Position numbers and translations under genes: made by a program. The notes under the pieces are model-generated. The model was not told the DNA's origin. It worked only from the letters and a program-made list of their open reading frames with translations, and searched no databases. Below are positions 8,419-19,570 of a stretch of 64,000 nucleotides of DNA, one piece after another. The stretch is from Thiohalocapsa sp963698775 (lineage in GTDB: Bacteria; Pseudomonadota; Gammaproteobacteria; Chromatiales; Chromatiaceae). The stretch covers positions 7,548 to 71,547 of the forward strand of contig CAVOSE010000068.1 of assembly GCA_963698775.1 (NCBI GenBank), in the 5' to 3' direction. Position 1 is the stretch's first letter; every line of letters begins with the position of its first letter.

Positions 8419-9612
8419 TCAGACGCGCTCGAAGATGGCCGCGATGCCTTGGCCGCCGCCGATGCACATGGTGATCAGCGCATAGCGGCCGCCGATGCGC
8501 TGCAGCTCGTACAGGGCCTTGACGGTAACGATTGCGCCGGTAGCGCCGATCGGATGGCCGAGGGCGATTGCGCCGCCGTTCGGGTTGACCTTCGCCGGGT
8601 CGAGTTCCAGACCCTGATTCACCGCCAGCGCCTGGGCCGCGAAGGCCTCATTGGCCTCGATCACGTCCATGTCGGCGGCGGTGAGCCCGGCACGCTCCAG
8701 CGCCTTACGCACGGCTGGGATCGGGCCCTCGCCCATGTAGGCCGGATCGACCCCGGCAAAGGCGTAGGAGACCAGCCGCGCCATGGGTTTCAGGCCCTGC
8801 GCCTGGGCAAAGCCGGCCTCGGCCAGCACCAGCGCCGCGGCGCCGTCATTGATGCCGGAGGCGTTGGCGGCCGTCACGGTGCCGTCCCGTTTGAAGACTG
8901 TACGCAGCTTACTCATGCCGTCGAGGCTGGCATCGGCACGGACTCGCTCATCGGTGTCGACAAAAGTGCTGCCCTTGCGCGACTTGACCTCAACCGGAAC
9001 GATCTGTTCCTTGAAACGGCCGTTGGCGATTGCGTCGGCGGCCCGGCGGTGGCTTTCAACCGCAAAGGCGTCCTGCTGCTCGCGGGTGATGCCCCACTTA
9101 TCGGCGACGTTCTCGGCGGTGATGCCCATGTGGACCGAATCGAAGGGGTCGGTGAGGGCGCCGACCATCATGTCGACCATCTGGCTGTCGCCCATTCTGG
9201 CGCCCCAGCGTGCCGACGGTAGCGTGTAGGCGCCCTGGCTCATGGCCTCGGTGCCGCCGCCGAGGGCGCAGTCGGCATCACCCAGCATGATCAGCTGCGC
9301 CGCCGAGACGATTGCCTGCAGGCCCGAGCCACATAAGCGGTTGACGGTGAGCGCCTGGGAGTCGTGGCTCATGCCGCCGTTGACGCAGGAGACGCGCGAA
9401 GCATACATGTCCTTGGTGGAGCCGTGCACGACGTTGCCGATGACGCCATGGCCGACTTGGTCGGGCGCGACCCCGGACCTGGCGATCGCCTCGCGCACGA
9501 CCAGCGCGCCGAGGTCAGTGGCGCCGAAGGACTTCAGAGAGCCGCCGTATTCGCCGATGGCGGTCCGCACGGCACTGAGCACAACAATATCGCGGGGAAA
9601 GTTCGCAGTCAT
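8419..9612 (-). CDS. Thiolase, acetyl-CoA C-acetyltransferase type
   Basis: This is a 397-residue thiolase of standard length. The nucleophile Cys94 lies in NRLCGSGLQA. The C-terminal catalytic His is in NGGAIALGHPIGATGA, and the second Cys is in MCIGGGQGIAA. These features fit condensation or cleavage of acetoacetyl-CoA (polyhydroxyalkanoate or fatty-acid metabolism). The gene stands alone, with no phaB or phaC beside it, so biosynthetic or degradative use cannot be told apart. It is convergent with the usp gene. Confidence 0.93.
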   Translation of the reverse strand: MTANFPRDIVVLSAVRTAIGEYGGSLKSFGATDLGALVVREAIARSGVAPDQVGHGVIGNVVHGSTKDMYASRVSCVNGGMSHDSQALTVNRLCGSGLQAIVSAAQLIMLGDADCALGGGTEAMSQGAYTLPSARWGARMGDSQMVDMMVGALTDPFDSVHMGITAENVADKWGITREQQDAFAVESHRRAADAIANGRFKEQIVPVEVKSRKGSTFVDTDERVRADASLDGMSKLRTVFKRDGTVTAANASGINDGAAALVLAEAGFAQAQGLKPMARLVSYAFAGVDPAYMGEGPIPAVRKALERAGLTAADMDVIEANEAFAAQALAVNQGLELDPAKVNPNGGAIALGHPIGATGAIVTVKALYELQRIGGRYALITMCIGGGQGIAAIFERV

Positions 9613-9778
9613 TGGTTTTCGCCTCGTTTGGTGGTTGAACGTCGTTCTTATCGCAGTAGAGGTGGAGGATTTGGGTCGCCTCCGTGAGCGTAAGTCTACC
9701 CTCGCGGGTCAGTGAGGAACATAAGCGTTGTCTTCCAGGGTGGCAACGGGCCATGCACACTACCGCATCATGTGGCGG

Positions 9779-12700
9779 TCAGGGAATTGCCGTGCCGCTT
9801 GCGGGCGCTGCCGCCGCGGGCTCGCGGCGGACTTCCCTGGATGCTATCAGCACATAGACCGCCGGCACCACAAACAATGTGAACAGCGTGCCGATGCCGA
9901 GGCCGGTGGTGATGACCAGGCCGATGTCGAAGCGGCTGACGGCGCCGGGACCGCTGGCGATCAGCAACGGCACCATGGCCACCAGCATGGCGACCGTGGT
10001 CATCAGGATCGGGCGTAGCCGGATCTGTGATGCCTCTTCCACCGCGGCGCGTTTGTCCAGGCCCTGCTGTTCGCGCAGTTGGTTGGCGAATTCGACGATG
10101 AGGATGCCGTTCTTGGCGATCAGGCCGATCAACGTGATCAGGCCCACCTGGGTGTAGATGTTGATGCTGGCGAAGCCGAGGAACAGGAAGGCCATGGCGC
10201 CGAAGATGGACAGCGGTACCGACATCAGGATGACGAACGGGTCGCGCCAGCTCTCGAACTGGGCCGCAAGCACCAGATAGATGATCAGGATGGACAGAAA
10301 GAAGGTCGCCTCCAACGCCCCGCCCTCGTTCTTGAACTGGCGCGATTCGCCCTTGAAGTCCCAGCGCACATTGCGTGGGAAGATCTCGCTGCCGGTCTGC
10401 TCCAGGTAGGCCAGCGCGTCGCCGAGGGCGACGCCGGGGGTCGCGACGCCGGACAGCGTGATGGAGTTTAGCTGCTGGAACTGGGTGCGTTTGGACGGCA
10501 CCACGTCCTCACTGACACTCACAAGCGTCGACAGCGGCACCAGTTCGCCGCTACCGGTGCGCACCTGGTAGTCCTCCACCTCCGCGATCGCGTTACGCGC
10601 GGTTTGGTTCACTTGCGGGATGACCTGATAGCTGCGCCCGCCCAGGCTGAACCAGTTCACGCGGTCCTCGTTCAGCATCACTGCCAGGCTGCGGCCGAGA
10701 TCCTGCATGCTGATGCCCAGATCACCTGCCAGGTCGCGGTCGACATCGATGGTGGTGCGAGGGCGGGTGTACTTGATGTCCTTGGACAGAAAGATGAACT
10801 TGCCGCTGCCCATGGCCTGGCCCAGCAACTGATCGGCAAGGCCGTCGAGTTCCTCGATCTCCATATCGGAGATAACGACGAACTCCACCGGGATGCCGTT
10901 GCCCGGTGTCGGCAGACTCGGCCGCGGGAAGATCACGGCCTCGAGGCCCGATACTTGCCCCAGCGCGCCCTGCAGTTGCGGTTGAATGGCGGACTGTGGG
11001 CGCTCCCGGAGCGATGGCTGGTCCATCTTGAAGCCGCCAAAGGTGGCGCTGGGGTCGCCGCCGAAACCGGCCAGGATGAAGCTCTCCTTGTATTCCGGGA
11101 TCTGCTCGAAGACCTGCTGGACCTGTTTGACGTAGTGGATGTCGTAGTCGATGGTCGCGGTCTGCGGCGCCGTGGCGATAAAGAACAGGATGCTCTGATC
11201 TTCGGTCGGGGCGAGTTCCTTCTTGGTCATGTCATACATGACGTAGATACTGCCGATAATGACCAAGGCCACCAACACGGTGGCGCTGGGGAACCGCAGC
11301 CAGCCGTGCAGCGCGCGGCCGTAGACCCGTGCCAGCCACTGGAAGAAGCGCTCCACGGCATGCTCGAAGCGGCTTTGCTGTTTGCTCGACCGCAACACGC
11401 GCGCCGAGATCATCGGCGACAACGTCAGTGCGACGATACCGGAGATCAGCACGGCGCCCGCCAGCGTGAATGCGAACTCGACGAACAGTGAGCCCACCAG
11501 GCCGCCCATGAAGCCGATGGGGGCGTAGACCGCCACCAGCGTCGTGGTCATGGCGATGATGGGCAGGCCGAGCTCGCGGGCGGCGTCGATGGCGGCCGTC
11601 TTGCCGTCCTTGCCCATCTCCAGATGGCGGTGCACGTTCTCGACCACGACGATGGCGTCGTCCACCACCAGGCCGATGGCCAGCACCATTGCCAGCAGCG
11701 TCAGCAGGTTGATCGAGAACCCCATCAGCAGCATCAAGAAGCCGGCGCCGACGATGGACAGCGGCACCGCCACCGACGGCACGATGGCCGCGCGCAGGGA
11801 GCCCAGCGACAGAAAGATCACCAGCAGCACGATCAGCACCGCCTCCGCCAGGGTCTTGAACACCTCGTCGATGGACTCCGAGATGAACTCGCTGGCGTCG
11901 TAGGGGATCTGCGCCTCCAGCCCCTCCGGGAACTGGGCGCGCAGGTCCGGTATCAAGTCATGCACACGGGCGGCAACGTCTAACGGGTTCGAACCCGGTG
12001 CCTGTTCGATGCCGATAAAGATGGCCGGGATGCCCTTGTATAGGGTTGCGGTGTCGTAGTCGGCTGCGCCGAGCCGCACATCGGCGATGTCCTCGAGGCG
12101 GATCAGCGCGCCGTCTTCGGTGCGTACGACCAGATTGAGGAAATCGTCCACCTCGCTGACATCGGTGGTGATGCTGAGGTCCGTCTGTACCAGATCGCCG
12201 CGTAGCTGACCGATGCCGGCCAGATAGTTGTTGTCCTCCAGCGCCCTGGAGACATCGTCGCCGGAGACGCCGAGGGATGCCATTCGGTCCGGGTCCAGCC
12301 AGACGCGCATGGCGAAGGTCTGGTTGCCGATCAGCTCCGCCTTGGCGACGCCGTCCAGGGCCTGGATCTGCGGCTGAATCACGCGGATCAGGTAATCGGT
12401 GATCTGCGGCAGCTCCATATCGCGACTGTAGAACGCCATATACATCAGCGCCGTGGAGTCGCCGGTGGTGGAGTCGATCACCGGGTTCTGCGCCGCCTCC
12501 GGCAGCACGTTGAGCTGGCTCGCGACCTTGGCCTGAATCTCCGCGACCGCCGCGTTGGGGTCGTAGTTCAGGCGCATGTTGGCCTCGATCACCGACACGC
12601 CCTGGCTGCTGGTGGCGGTCAGGTAGTCGATGCCGTTCGCTTCCGCGACGGCCTGCTGCAACGGCGTGGTGATGAAGCCCTTGACCAGTTCGCTGCTGGC

Positions 12701-12859
12701 GCCGGGGTAGGCCGTGGTGATGGTGACCACGGTGTTCTGGGTCTCGGGGTACTGGCGCACCTCCATCTCGCCGAAGGCGCGCAGGCCGAGGACGAAGATC
12801 AGCAGGCTGACGACGCTGGCGAGGACCGGCCGATGGATGAAGAGATCGGTGAACTTCAT
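9779..12859 (-). CDS. RND-family (HAE1) multidrug efflux permease
   Basis: This is an inner-membrane proton-driven pump subunit of 1026 residues, full length for AcrB/MexB relatives. The N-terminus MKFTDLFIHRPVLASVV leads into TM1. Around residue 400 there is a TM4 motif with the paired acidic residues typical of the proton relay (GLVVDDAIVVVENV). Two periplasmic loops and twelve membrane segments are evident from the hydrophobic pattern. It follows the membrane-fusion gene by 18 bp on the same strand. No TolC-like outer-membrane gene is nearby, so a distant one is presumably shared. The substrate cannot be read from the sequence. Confidence 0.94.
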   Translation of the reverse strand: MKFTDLFIHRPVLASVVSLLIFVLGLRAFGEMEVRQYPETQNTVVTITTAYPGASSELVKGFITTPLQQAVAEANGIDYLTATSSQGVSVIEANMRLNYDPNAAVAEIQAKVASQLNVLPEAAQNPVIDSTTGDSTALMYMAFYSRDMELPQITDYLIRVIQPQIQALDGVAKAELIGNQTFAMRVWLDPDRMASLGVSGDDVSRALEDNNYLAGIGQLRGDLVQTDLSITTDVSEVDDFLNLVVRTEDGALIRLEDIADVRLGAADYDTATLYKGIPAIFIGIEQAPGSNPLDVAARVHDLIPDLRAQFPEGLEAQIPYDASEFISESIDEVFKTLAEAVLIVLLVIFLSLGSLRAAIVPSVAVPLSIVGAGFLMLLMGFSINLLTLLAMVLAIGLVVDDAIVVVENVHRHLEMGKDGKTAAIDAARELGLPIIAMTTTLVAVYAPIGFMGGLVGSLFVEFAFTLAGAVLISGIVALTLSPMISARVLRSSKQQSRFEHAVERFFQWLARVYGRALHGWLRFPSATVLVALVIIGSIYVMYDMTKKELAPTEDQSILFFIATAPQTATIDYDIHYVKQVQQVFEQIPEYKESFILAGFGGDPSATFGGFKMDQPSLRERPQSAIQPQLQGALGQVSGLEAVIFPRPSLPTPGNGIPVEFVVISDMEIEELDGLADQLLGQAMGSGKFIFLSKDIKYTRPRTTIDVDRDLAGDLGISMQDLGRSLAVMLNEDRVNWFSLGGRSYQVIPQVNQTARNAIAEVEDYQVRTGSGELVPLSTLVSVSEDVVPSKRTQFQQLNSITLSGVATPGVALGDALAYLEQTGSEIFPRNVRWDFKGESRQFKNEGGALEATFFLSILIIYLVLAAQFESWRDPFVILMSVPLSIFGAMAFLFLGFASINIYTQVGLITLIGLIAKNGILIVEFANQLREQQGLDKRAAVEEASQIRLRPILMTTVAMLVAMVPLLIASGPGAVSRFDIGLVITTGLGIGTLFTLFVVPAVYVLIASREVRREPAAAAPASGTAIP

Positions 12860-12877
12860 TTCGACTCGCCTGATGCG

Positions 12878-14083
12878 TCATCGTCGGCCGCTGAGCCTCC
12901 CCTTTGAGCCGGGCTCTTCGCCGCTGTCGGGGTCGCCACCGCTCGGGTCGTCGACGATGACCACCTCGACCCCGTTGCGCAGTTTCACTTGGCCTGCGGA
13001 GACGACGCGCTCCCCCTCGCTGAGCCCGTCCAGTACCTCCACCTGAGCGCCGCGGACATCGCCGGTGTCGATCTGTCGGCGCTGGACCACCAGTTTCGGG
13101 CCGGTTTCGGTGGCGGGCGGCGCCTCGGCGCCGGTCGTGGATTCCGCCGATGCGCCGTCGGCCTTGGTGGCGCTCTGCTCCTCAATGACGAAGACCGAAT
13201 CGCCATAGGTGTTGAAGGTCACCGCCTGGCGCGGCAACGTGAGCACCTTGTCCTTCTGCGGCAGCAGCGTTTCGACCTTGGCGAACATGCCGGGGCGCAG
13301 CAGCCGGTCCGGATTCGCGAGTAGGGCACGGATCTGCACGTTGCGGGTCTGGCGGTCCACGGCCGGGCTGATGGCTCGGATGCGGCCGTCGAAGACCCGG
13401 TCCGGGTAAGCCGACACCGTCACCTGCACCGGCTGGTCGACGCGGAGCTTGGCCAGGTGGCGCTCTGGCAGGGCATAGTCCACGTAGACCGGGTCCAGCG
13501 CCTCCAACTCCGCAAGCGCCGAGCCCGCGGCGAGAAACTGGCCCAAGTTGACGCGGCGGATGCCGAGTTGGCCGTCGAACGGTGCCCGAATGGTCTTCTT
13601 CTCGATCAGTGCCTTCTTGGACTGCACCTGGGCCTTGGCCTGGGACACCTGAGCGCTGATCTCGTCGAAGTCGCCTTGGGAGACGGCACGGTCCTTGAGC
13701 AGCTTCTGGTTGCGGTTGAGCTGGGTCTCGGCCAAATCCAGCGACGCGACGAGCCCGGCTAGATCGGCCGCGTCGACCTCTGTGTCGAGTTGCACCAGTG
13801 CCTGCCCGGCGCGCACCATGTCGCCCGATTCGAACAGGATGCGCTCCACCTGCCCGGCGACCTGATTGTTCACCAGCACGCCCTGTACCGCCTGCACGTT
13901 GCCGATGGCGCCGAGCCGAGGCTGCCAGGACATGGCCTCGACCGTGACCGCCGACACCGACGACGGCGGCATCGGCTGCGAGAACATGGCGATCTCGGCC
14001 TGGATCTGCTGGAATTTCATATAGGCCAGGCCGCCGACCATGGCGGCGAGGAACAAGAGGACGAGCAGGATGCGCAGGAACAT
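12878..14083 (-). CDS. RND efflux membrane-fusion protein
   Basis: This 401-residue periplasmic adaptor has one N-terminal membrane segment (about 3-22) and a lipoyl-like half-motif (VNNQVAGQVERI). A coiled-coil hairpin follows at about 105-165, then the second lipoyl half (IRAPFDGQLGIRRVNLGQ) and beta-barrel and membrane-proximal domains. The C-terminus is rich in Gly, Asp and Glu. It is the first gene of a two-gene unit with the permease downstream. No regulator gene is adjacent. Confidence 0.92.
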   Translation of the reverse strand: MFLRILLVLLFLAAMVGGLAYMKFQQIQAEIAMFSQPMPPSSVSAVTVEAMSWQPRLGAIGNVQAVQGVLVNNQVAGQVERILFESGDMVRAGQALVQLDTEVDAADLAGLVASLDLAETQLNRNQKLLKDRAVSQGDFDEISAQVSQAKAQVQSKKALIEKKTIRAPFDGQLGIRRVNLGQFLAAGSALAELEALDPVYVDYALPERHLAKLRVDQPVQVTVSAYPDRVFDGRIRAISPAVDRQTRNVQIRALLANPDRLLRPGMFAKVETLLPQKDKVLTLPRQAVTFNTYGDSVFVIEEQSATKADGASAESTTGAEAPPATETGPKLVVQRRQIDTGDVRGAQVEVLDGLSEGERVVSAGQVKLRNGVEVVIVDDPSGGDPDSGEEPGSKGRLSGRR

Positions 14084-14399
14084 GAGTTGGGCGGAGATCT
14101 CAGATGGCGAGGAGGATTAAGCGGTTACAGGGGAGGCCGGCGGCCTACCGCTTGACCCAGTCAAACGGTTGTTTGGATAGCTGCACCCGATTATAGCGGT
14201 CGAGCCGTCGTTTGGTCTGCGGAAAAATTGTGTCCGGCATGTGCATGCGTGGGTGGGATGCGGACGAAATCTTACCCGTGCAGTAACGGGAGTGCCGACA
14301 TCGCGCCGGCATTTGAGCCCGGCAGCTGCCATCCGCCGGAGCTGCAAGCATGCGGGCATGAGATGTTTCAGAAACCAAAGTGTAGACGCGAGTTTCGAT
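14084..14399. other. Upstream region of the RND operon
   Basis: About 316 bp without a convincing gene. On the minus strand a perfect TATAAT (bases 14195 to 14190) lies about 107 bp upstream of the membrane-fusion start and is a candidate -10 element. No good -35 accompanies it at the usual distance, so an activator may be needed. Confidence 0.35.
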
Positions 14400-14624
14400 A
14401 TGGGATCATTCGACAGTGCTGCCGAGGTCTTCATCCAGGTGCCGGGCAGTTACGCGGATTGGGACGCCTTCGCCGCGCGCTTCCTGGAAGTCACCCATAC
14501 CGAGCTCGATGTCGACGCGGAGCGCCGCGCGCAGATCCGTGCCGCGTTCGAGGCGCACATGACGCCCACCGGTGCGCATTTTCTTAAGCCCCACCGCATC
14601 GATGTGCTACGCAAGAACGCCTAA
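14400..14624 (+). CDS. Small hypothetical protein (74 residues)
   Basis: The frame is open from further upstream, but protein-like sequence begins at this ATG (MGSFDSAAEVFIQVPGSY). The product is small and soluble, with a helical acidic middle (VDAERRAQIRAAFEAHM) and a basic tail (KPHRIDVLRKNA). I do not recognise the family. An upstream start at 14358 would add 14 residues. No strong ribosome site is visible. It is isolated between the RND operon and a convergent phosphatase gene. Confidence 0.4.
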   Translation: MGSFDSAAEVFIQVPGSYADWDAFAARFLEVTHTELDVDAERRAQIRAAFEAHMTPTGAHFLKPHRIDVLRKNA

Positions 14625-14730
14625 GTGGCTATGAACCTTAGAAACAGAGGTCGGAATGGCCGGAGCATGCATCCCTGGCGATCCAAACTGGCGGACAAGC
14701 GAGGCGGACCCGCCGGCGTCGCCTAGAGAC

Positions 14731-15315
14731 TCATCGAATACGTCCGATCGTCTCGATGCCGTCGGCGCTGGGTCTGACGACGACGATCTCGCCGGACGCT
14801 GGAAAAATCCCGGTCAGGGCGGTGATATTGACCTGATGCGTTACTAGAACCATTGGCCGGTCAGCGTTCGTCTGCGAGTGGATCATCGCCAGTGCGGCGG
14901 CGGTGCGTTCTGATTCCTCGGTGTTGTCCCGGAAGAAGGAGTTGAGTGCTTGATTGGGCTCCACTCCCCCCAGGTCGAGCAGACGCGCCGTTTCCAGGCA
15001 ACGGCACCACTGGCTGGAAAGAACCTGGGCGGATGTTATGCCGTTGGCACGGAATCGATCGCCGAGGTCGTTTGCCTGGACGCGGCCTTGCTCGGACAGG
15101 TTGCGTTGCGTGCGGCAGTCGCCGAGCACGAACTGGGGCGGATCGCCGGTGCCTGGGGCCATAGCGTGGCGCATGAGCGCGACGTGCCCGCCGTCGGCGA
15201 GGGCCTGCCAGAGGGACTGTTCGTCGTTGGCAGTGCTGCTGCCAGCGAACAACGGTGCGGCGCCGCTCAGTGCGATGCTGACAAGGATGAGAAACGTCCG
15301 TTTCGGCGTGCGCAT
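14731..15315 (-). CDS. Periplasmic histidine phosphatase family protein
   Basis: This is 194 residues with a signal peptide (MRTPKRTFLILVSIALSGAAPLFA, cleaved near residue 24). The catalytic motif LMRHAMAPGTGDP corresponds to the RHG-type motif of the branch-1 superfamily. A second His is in LVTHQVNITALTG and an Arg in the SSQWCRCLETA region. Such proteins remove phosphate from small metabolites, but the substrate is unknown. The start at 15315 is preceded by GGGGA and begins the signal peptide. A longer in-frame reading upstream lacks protein character. Confidence 0.85.
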   Translation of the reverse strand: MRTPKRTFLILVSIALSGAAPLFAGSSTANDEQSLWQALADGGHVALMRHAMAPGTGDPPQFVLGDCRTQRNLSEQGRVQANDLGDRFRANGITSAQVLSSQWCRCLETARLLDLGGVEPNQALNSFFRDNTEESERTAAALAMIHSQTNADRPMVLVTHQVNITALTGIFPASGEIVVVRPSADGIETIGRIR

Positions 15316-15356
15316 GGCGATATCCCCAGGGTGTCGTAGTTCGAGCCGCACACGGG

Positions 15357-16982
15357 TCAGGCCGCGCCGGATGCACGTCTGGGTTGTAGTGCTTGCGCGT
15401 CGGCAGCTTCGGCGACCAGTATGCGCTCGCGCTCCAGATAGACCGCGAGCTGTGCGTTGATCTGTGCCTTGACCATCTCCCGGTAAGGCAGGAAGTGCTC
15501 GATGTAGGCGCACAACCCCAGGTAGCTGCCAACGCCGCCGCGATTGTGGCGGGCCATCCACCACAGATAGCGCCAGAACGCGAAGCGGGTTTTACGCACT
15601 ACGCCTTGGCGCCAGACGATGGTGAGCAGGGCGCCGAGGGCCGCCGGGTCGCCGGGGCGCTTGACCTTTTGTTTGCGGCGGGCGGGGTTCTTGTGCACGT
15701 CGGCGCTGCCGAGCACCTGATAGTGTCGGAAGGTCCGGTCGAGATATTGGCGGGGGTCAAACAGGGCGTAGAAGCCGTCGACGTACTCCTTGGCGATTTC
15801 CTCGACGGGTCGCGTCGGGACGAAGTTCAGCAGCGATGTCTGGTTCAGGTGTACCTCGCCTTCGCGCAGTCTGCCCTCGGCGATGAGCCGGTTCCACAGC
15901 GCGGTGCCGGGTAGGGCCTGGAGCATGCTGAAGGTGGTCAGTGGGATGTTGTTGCGCTCGACGAAATCGACAATGCGCTGGCCGGCGCCGGGGCGCTCGT
16001 CGTCGAAGCCGATGATGAAACCGGCCATGATGCGCAGCCCGGTGCCGGCGATGGCGGTGACCGAGTCGTCCAGTGACGATTTGGTGTTTTGCTTCTTCTT
16101 GCTGGCGAGCAGGCTGGCCTCGTCCGGTGTCTCGATACCGAGGAAGACGGCGCCGAAGTTGCTGTCGACCATCAGGTCCATCAGTTCCTGGTCTTGGGCC
16201 AGGTCCATGGAGGCCTCGGTGGAGAAGTTGAACGGGAAGCCGAGCCGCTCTTGCCAGGGACGCAACGCACGCAGCATCTGCTTGGCGTTGGCCTTGTTGC
16301 CGATGAAGTTGTCGTCGACGACGAACACGCTGCGTCGCCAGCCGATCTCGTACAGCCGCTCGAGCTCGGCCAACACCTGCTCGGGCGTCTTGGTGCGTGG
16401 TCGACGGCCGTAGAGCACGATGATGTCGCAGAACTCACAGCGGAACGGGCAGCCGCGGGAATACTGGATGGCCATCTCGCTGTAGGCGCTGAGATCCAAG
16501 AGGTCGAAGCGCGGGATCGGGGTCTGGGTCACGTCCGGCTTCTCGCCGTCGGCCCTGTAGATGCCGCGCTTGGCGCCGCGGCCCAGGTCTTCGAGCCAGA
16601 GCGGGATGGTGATCTCGCCCTCGTCCAGCACCAGAAAGTCGGCGCCGGCCTGCTCGAGTTCTTGAGGTAAGGCCGTCGCGTAGGGGCCACCGCAGACCGT
16701 CGGCTTGCCATGGCGGTGCGCCTCGGCAATGGCGGCATGCATGTCGTCCTTTTGCACCAGCATGCCGGACAACAGCACCAGATCCGCCCAGGCCCAGTCG
16801 GCGTCGGACACCGTCTCGATGTTCCGGTCGCGCAGCCGGAATTCCCAATCCTGGGGCAGGATGGCAGCAACGGTGATCAGGCCCAGCGGCGGCATCATGG
16901 CGCGCTTGCCGATAAGCTCAAGCGCCTTCTCAAAGGACCAGTAGCTGTCACGGAATCTGGGATAGACCAGCAACGCGCGCAT
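15357..16982 (-). CDS. B12-binding-domain radical SAM protein
   Basis: This protein of 541 residues has an N-terminal cobalamin-binding-like Rossmann domain (about 1-140) and a radical SAM core with CxxxCxxC at Cys178, Cys182 and Cys185 (SRGCPFRCEFCD). The C-terminal region (about 380-540) resembles the DUF4070 tail found in this group. Related enzymes include hopanoid methylases and other B12-dependent methylases or cyclases, but nothing in the neighbourhood (a phosphatase, an ABC exporter) fixes the substrate. It lies 41 bp upstream of the histidine phosphatase start, possibly co-transcribed with it. Confidence 0.87.
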   Translation of the reverse strand: MRALLVYPRFRDSYWSFEKALELIGKRAMMPPLGLITVAAILPQDWEFRLRDRNIETVSDADWAWADLVLLSGMLVQKDDMHAAIAEAHRHGKPTVCGGPYATALPQELEQAGADFLVLDEGEITIPLWLEDLGRGAKRGIYRADGEKPDVTQTPIPRFDLLDLSAYSEMAIQYSRGCPFRCEFCDIIVLYGRRPRTKTPEQVLAELERLYEIGWRRSVFVVDDNFIGNKANAKQMLRALRPWQERLGFPFNFSTEASMDLAQDQELMDLMVDSNFGAVFLGIETPDEASLLASKKKQNTKSSLDDSVTAIAGTGLRIMAGFIIGFDDERPGAGQRIVDFVERNNIPLTTFSMLQALPGTALWNRLIAEGRLREGEVHLNQTSLLNFVPTRPVEEIAKEYVDGFYALFDPRQYLDRTFRHYQVLGSADVHKNPARRKQKVKRPGDPAALGALLTIVWRQGVVRKTRFAFWRYLWWMARHNRGGVGSYLGLCAYIEHFLPYREMVKAQINAQLAVYLERERILVAEAADAQALQPRRASGAA

Positions 16983-17204
16983 CGAAAGCAGCTCCCTATG
17001 GGTTAAAACGTGGGCGCCGATGCGTGCGAATGCTGTCTGGTTGAACAGCGGAAGCGCAAACGTCGGTGTCGATTGCGCTTTGTAGCTGGATCGGGTGTTG
17101 AGATCAACGGGTAGGGAGTCGGGTAGTCGGGGGATGTCGTGGTCGAGCCCCGATGGCGCGCTTGCGTGAAGGGGCCCCGGTTGGCGACGCGTCGCACAGG
17201 GGCG

Positions 17205-18254
17205 TCATTCCCAACGGAAGAAGCGGGCCGCGACCACAAGCAGTAGTGCCGCCAGCCCTAGCAGCAGCCCGAGCTGCGGCAGGATGTCGACGACGCCGGC
17301 GCCGTCGATCATGATGTCACGGGCGGCGTCGACCAGATGGGTCAAGGGCATCAGCGCTGACAGGCCCTGGGCCGCTGGGTTTGCACCCTCCATCGAGAAC
17401 CAGACGCCGGATAGCAGCAGCATGGGCCAGGACATCAGGTTGAGCAGGCCGTCGGCCAGTTCCTCGGTGCGCAGGCGGGCGGCAACGGTCAGGCCCAGAC
17501 TGATCATGCACAGGGCGCCAGCCGTATACACCAGCAGCAGGGCCAGATAGGAACCGCGCATCGGGAAGTCGAGGATCACGGATGCGCCCAGATAGACCAG
17601 CGTACTGGTGCTGAGTACGACGATCAGCCGTGACAGCACCTGCGCGCTGAGAAACTCGATGGGCCGCAGCGGCGTTGCCTTCAGCCGTCGCAGCACACCG
17701 TTCTTGCGATAGCGCACCACCACCCAGCCGACGCCCCAGAGGCTGGAGAACATGACGTTCATGGCCAACACGCCGGGCAGGACCCAATCGGCATAGCTCA
17801 GGGCCTCACCGGCGGCGGCCCGACGCTCTGGGACGCTGGCCTTGTTCGGATCGGCGGAATTGGTCTGGGCGTACGCACCGAGCAGCAGCCGCTCGACCAG
17901 ATCGCCGTTGGCTGAATCGGGGTTGACCCAGTAGGCCGAGCCGGTGCGCAGGTCCAGCAGCAGGTCCAGCTGATGGCGCTGGACCTTGGTGACGGCGGCG
18001 GTAACGGCGGTTTCCGCGTCCGCAACGGAAATGAAATCGATGTGCGGCGTGGCGAGAAAACGGTTTTCGCCCGATGCTTGTGCCGGCGCGGTGATGACGC
18101 CCACCTTGAATAGCGCCTTGGGTTCGCCGCTGAAGATGAACGCGAATGCCATGATCATCATCACCGGCATCAGCAGATTCCAGGTCAGCCCCGCGCTGTC
18201 GCGGTAGAACTCGCGGTTGCGCGCGGCCAGCACTGCCAGGATGCGGTGCCACAT
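17205..18254 (-). CDS. ABC-2 type transporter permease
   Basis: This is a 349-residue membrane subunit of an ABC exporter. One membrane helix lies at the N-terminus (about 25-42), then a large extracytoplasmic segment, then five helices grouped in the C-terminal half (about 180-345). This is the ABC2_membrane_3 layout. It begins three bases after the stop of the ATPase gene, so the two form one unit. The cargo is unknown. Confidence 0.88.
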   Translation of the reverse strand: MWHRILAVLAARNREFYRDSAGLTWNLLMPVMMIMAFAFIFSGEPKALFKVGVITAPAQASGENRFLATPHIDFISVADAETAVTAAVTKVQRHQLDLLLDLRTGSAYWVNPDSANGDLVERLLLGAYAQTNSADPNKASVPERRAAAGEALSYADWVLPGVLAMNVMFSSLWGVGWVVVRYRKNGVLRRLKATPLRPIEFLSAQVLSRLIVVLSTSTLVYLGASVILDFPMRGSYLALLLVYTAGALCMISLGLTVAARLRTEELADGLLNLMSWPMLLLSGVWFSMEGANPAAQGLSALMPLTHLVDAARDIMIDGAGVVDILPQLGLLLGLAALLLVVAARFFRWE

Positions 18255-18257
18255 GGG

Positions 18258-19148
<891 letters not shown>

Positions 19149-19375
19149 GAATTTATGGAAGCAGGCCTTGAGTAATCGGCCGGTTCGTCCTTGAGACCGA
19201 CCGCTGGTTGCGTTGGGTTAGAAACGGGGCGCGACTCATGGGGGCGTGACACCTCGGCTCGACAGGGTCTAGCTCAGACTCATGCTCGTCGCCGAGGGCT
19301 GACGCCCATGGCGCGGCGGCGGCGCGCACGATGAAGCGCTTGTTTCACAGGGAACCCCGAACCAGCCGCCGAACG

Positions 19376-19570
19376 TTAGGCCTCGCCATCCTTGCGCGTG
19401 TCGATGTTGAACGGCGCGTAGGCCGGGCAGTAGCCGATGGCGGAGGTCGCCAACGGAACCAGGCCGAGCAGCGTCAGCCACCAGGTATTAGTAAAAATGC
19501 CGGCAAAAATCAGCAGGCCGGCGGCGGCCAGACGCAGATTACGGTCTTGCTTGCCCATGTTTTTAGTCAT
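19376..19570 (-). CDS. YgaP-type two-helix membrane protein (DUF2892)
   Basis: The 64 residues carry two membrane segments (about 15-30 and 33-50) and the family ending GYCPAYAPFNIDT. In YgaP this domain is fused to a rhodanese, but here it stands alone. The start at 19570 is chosen because GGAG lies ten bases upstream and the hydrophilic lead (MTKNMGKQDRNLRL) fits; a second Met at residue 5 is possible. A longer reading frame upstream has no protein character. The Cys in GYCPAY is conserved in the family. Confidence 0.75.
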   Translation of the reverse strand: MTKNMGKQDRNLRLAAAGLLIFAGIFTNTWWLTLLGLVPLATSAIGYCPAYAPFNIDTRKDGEA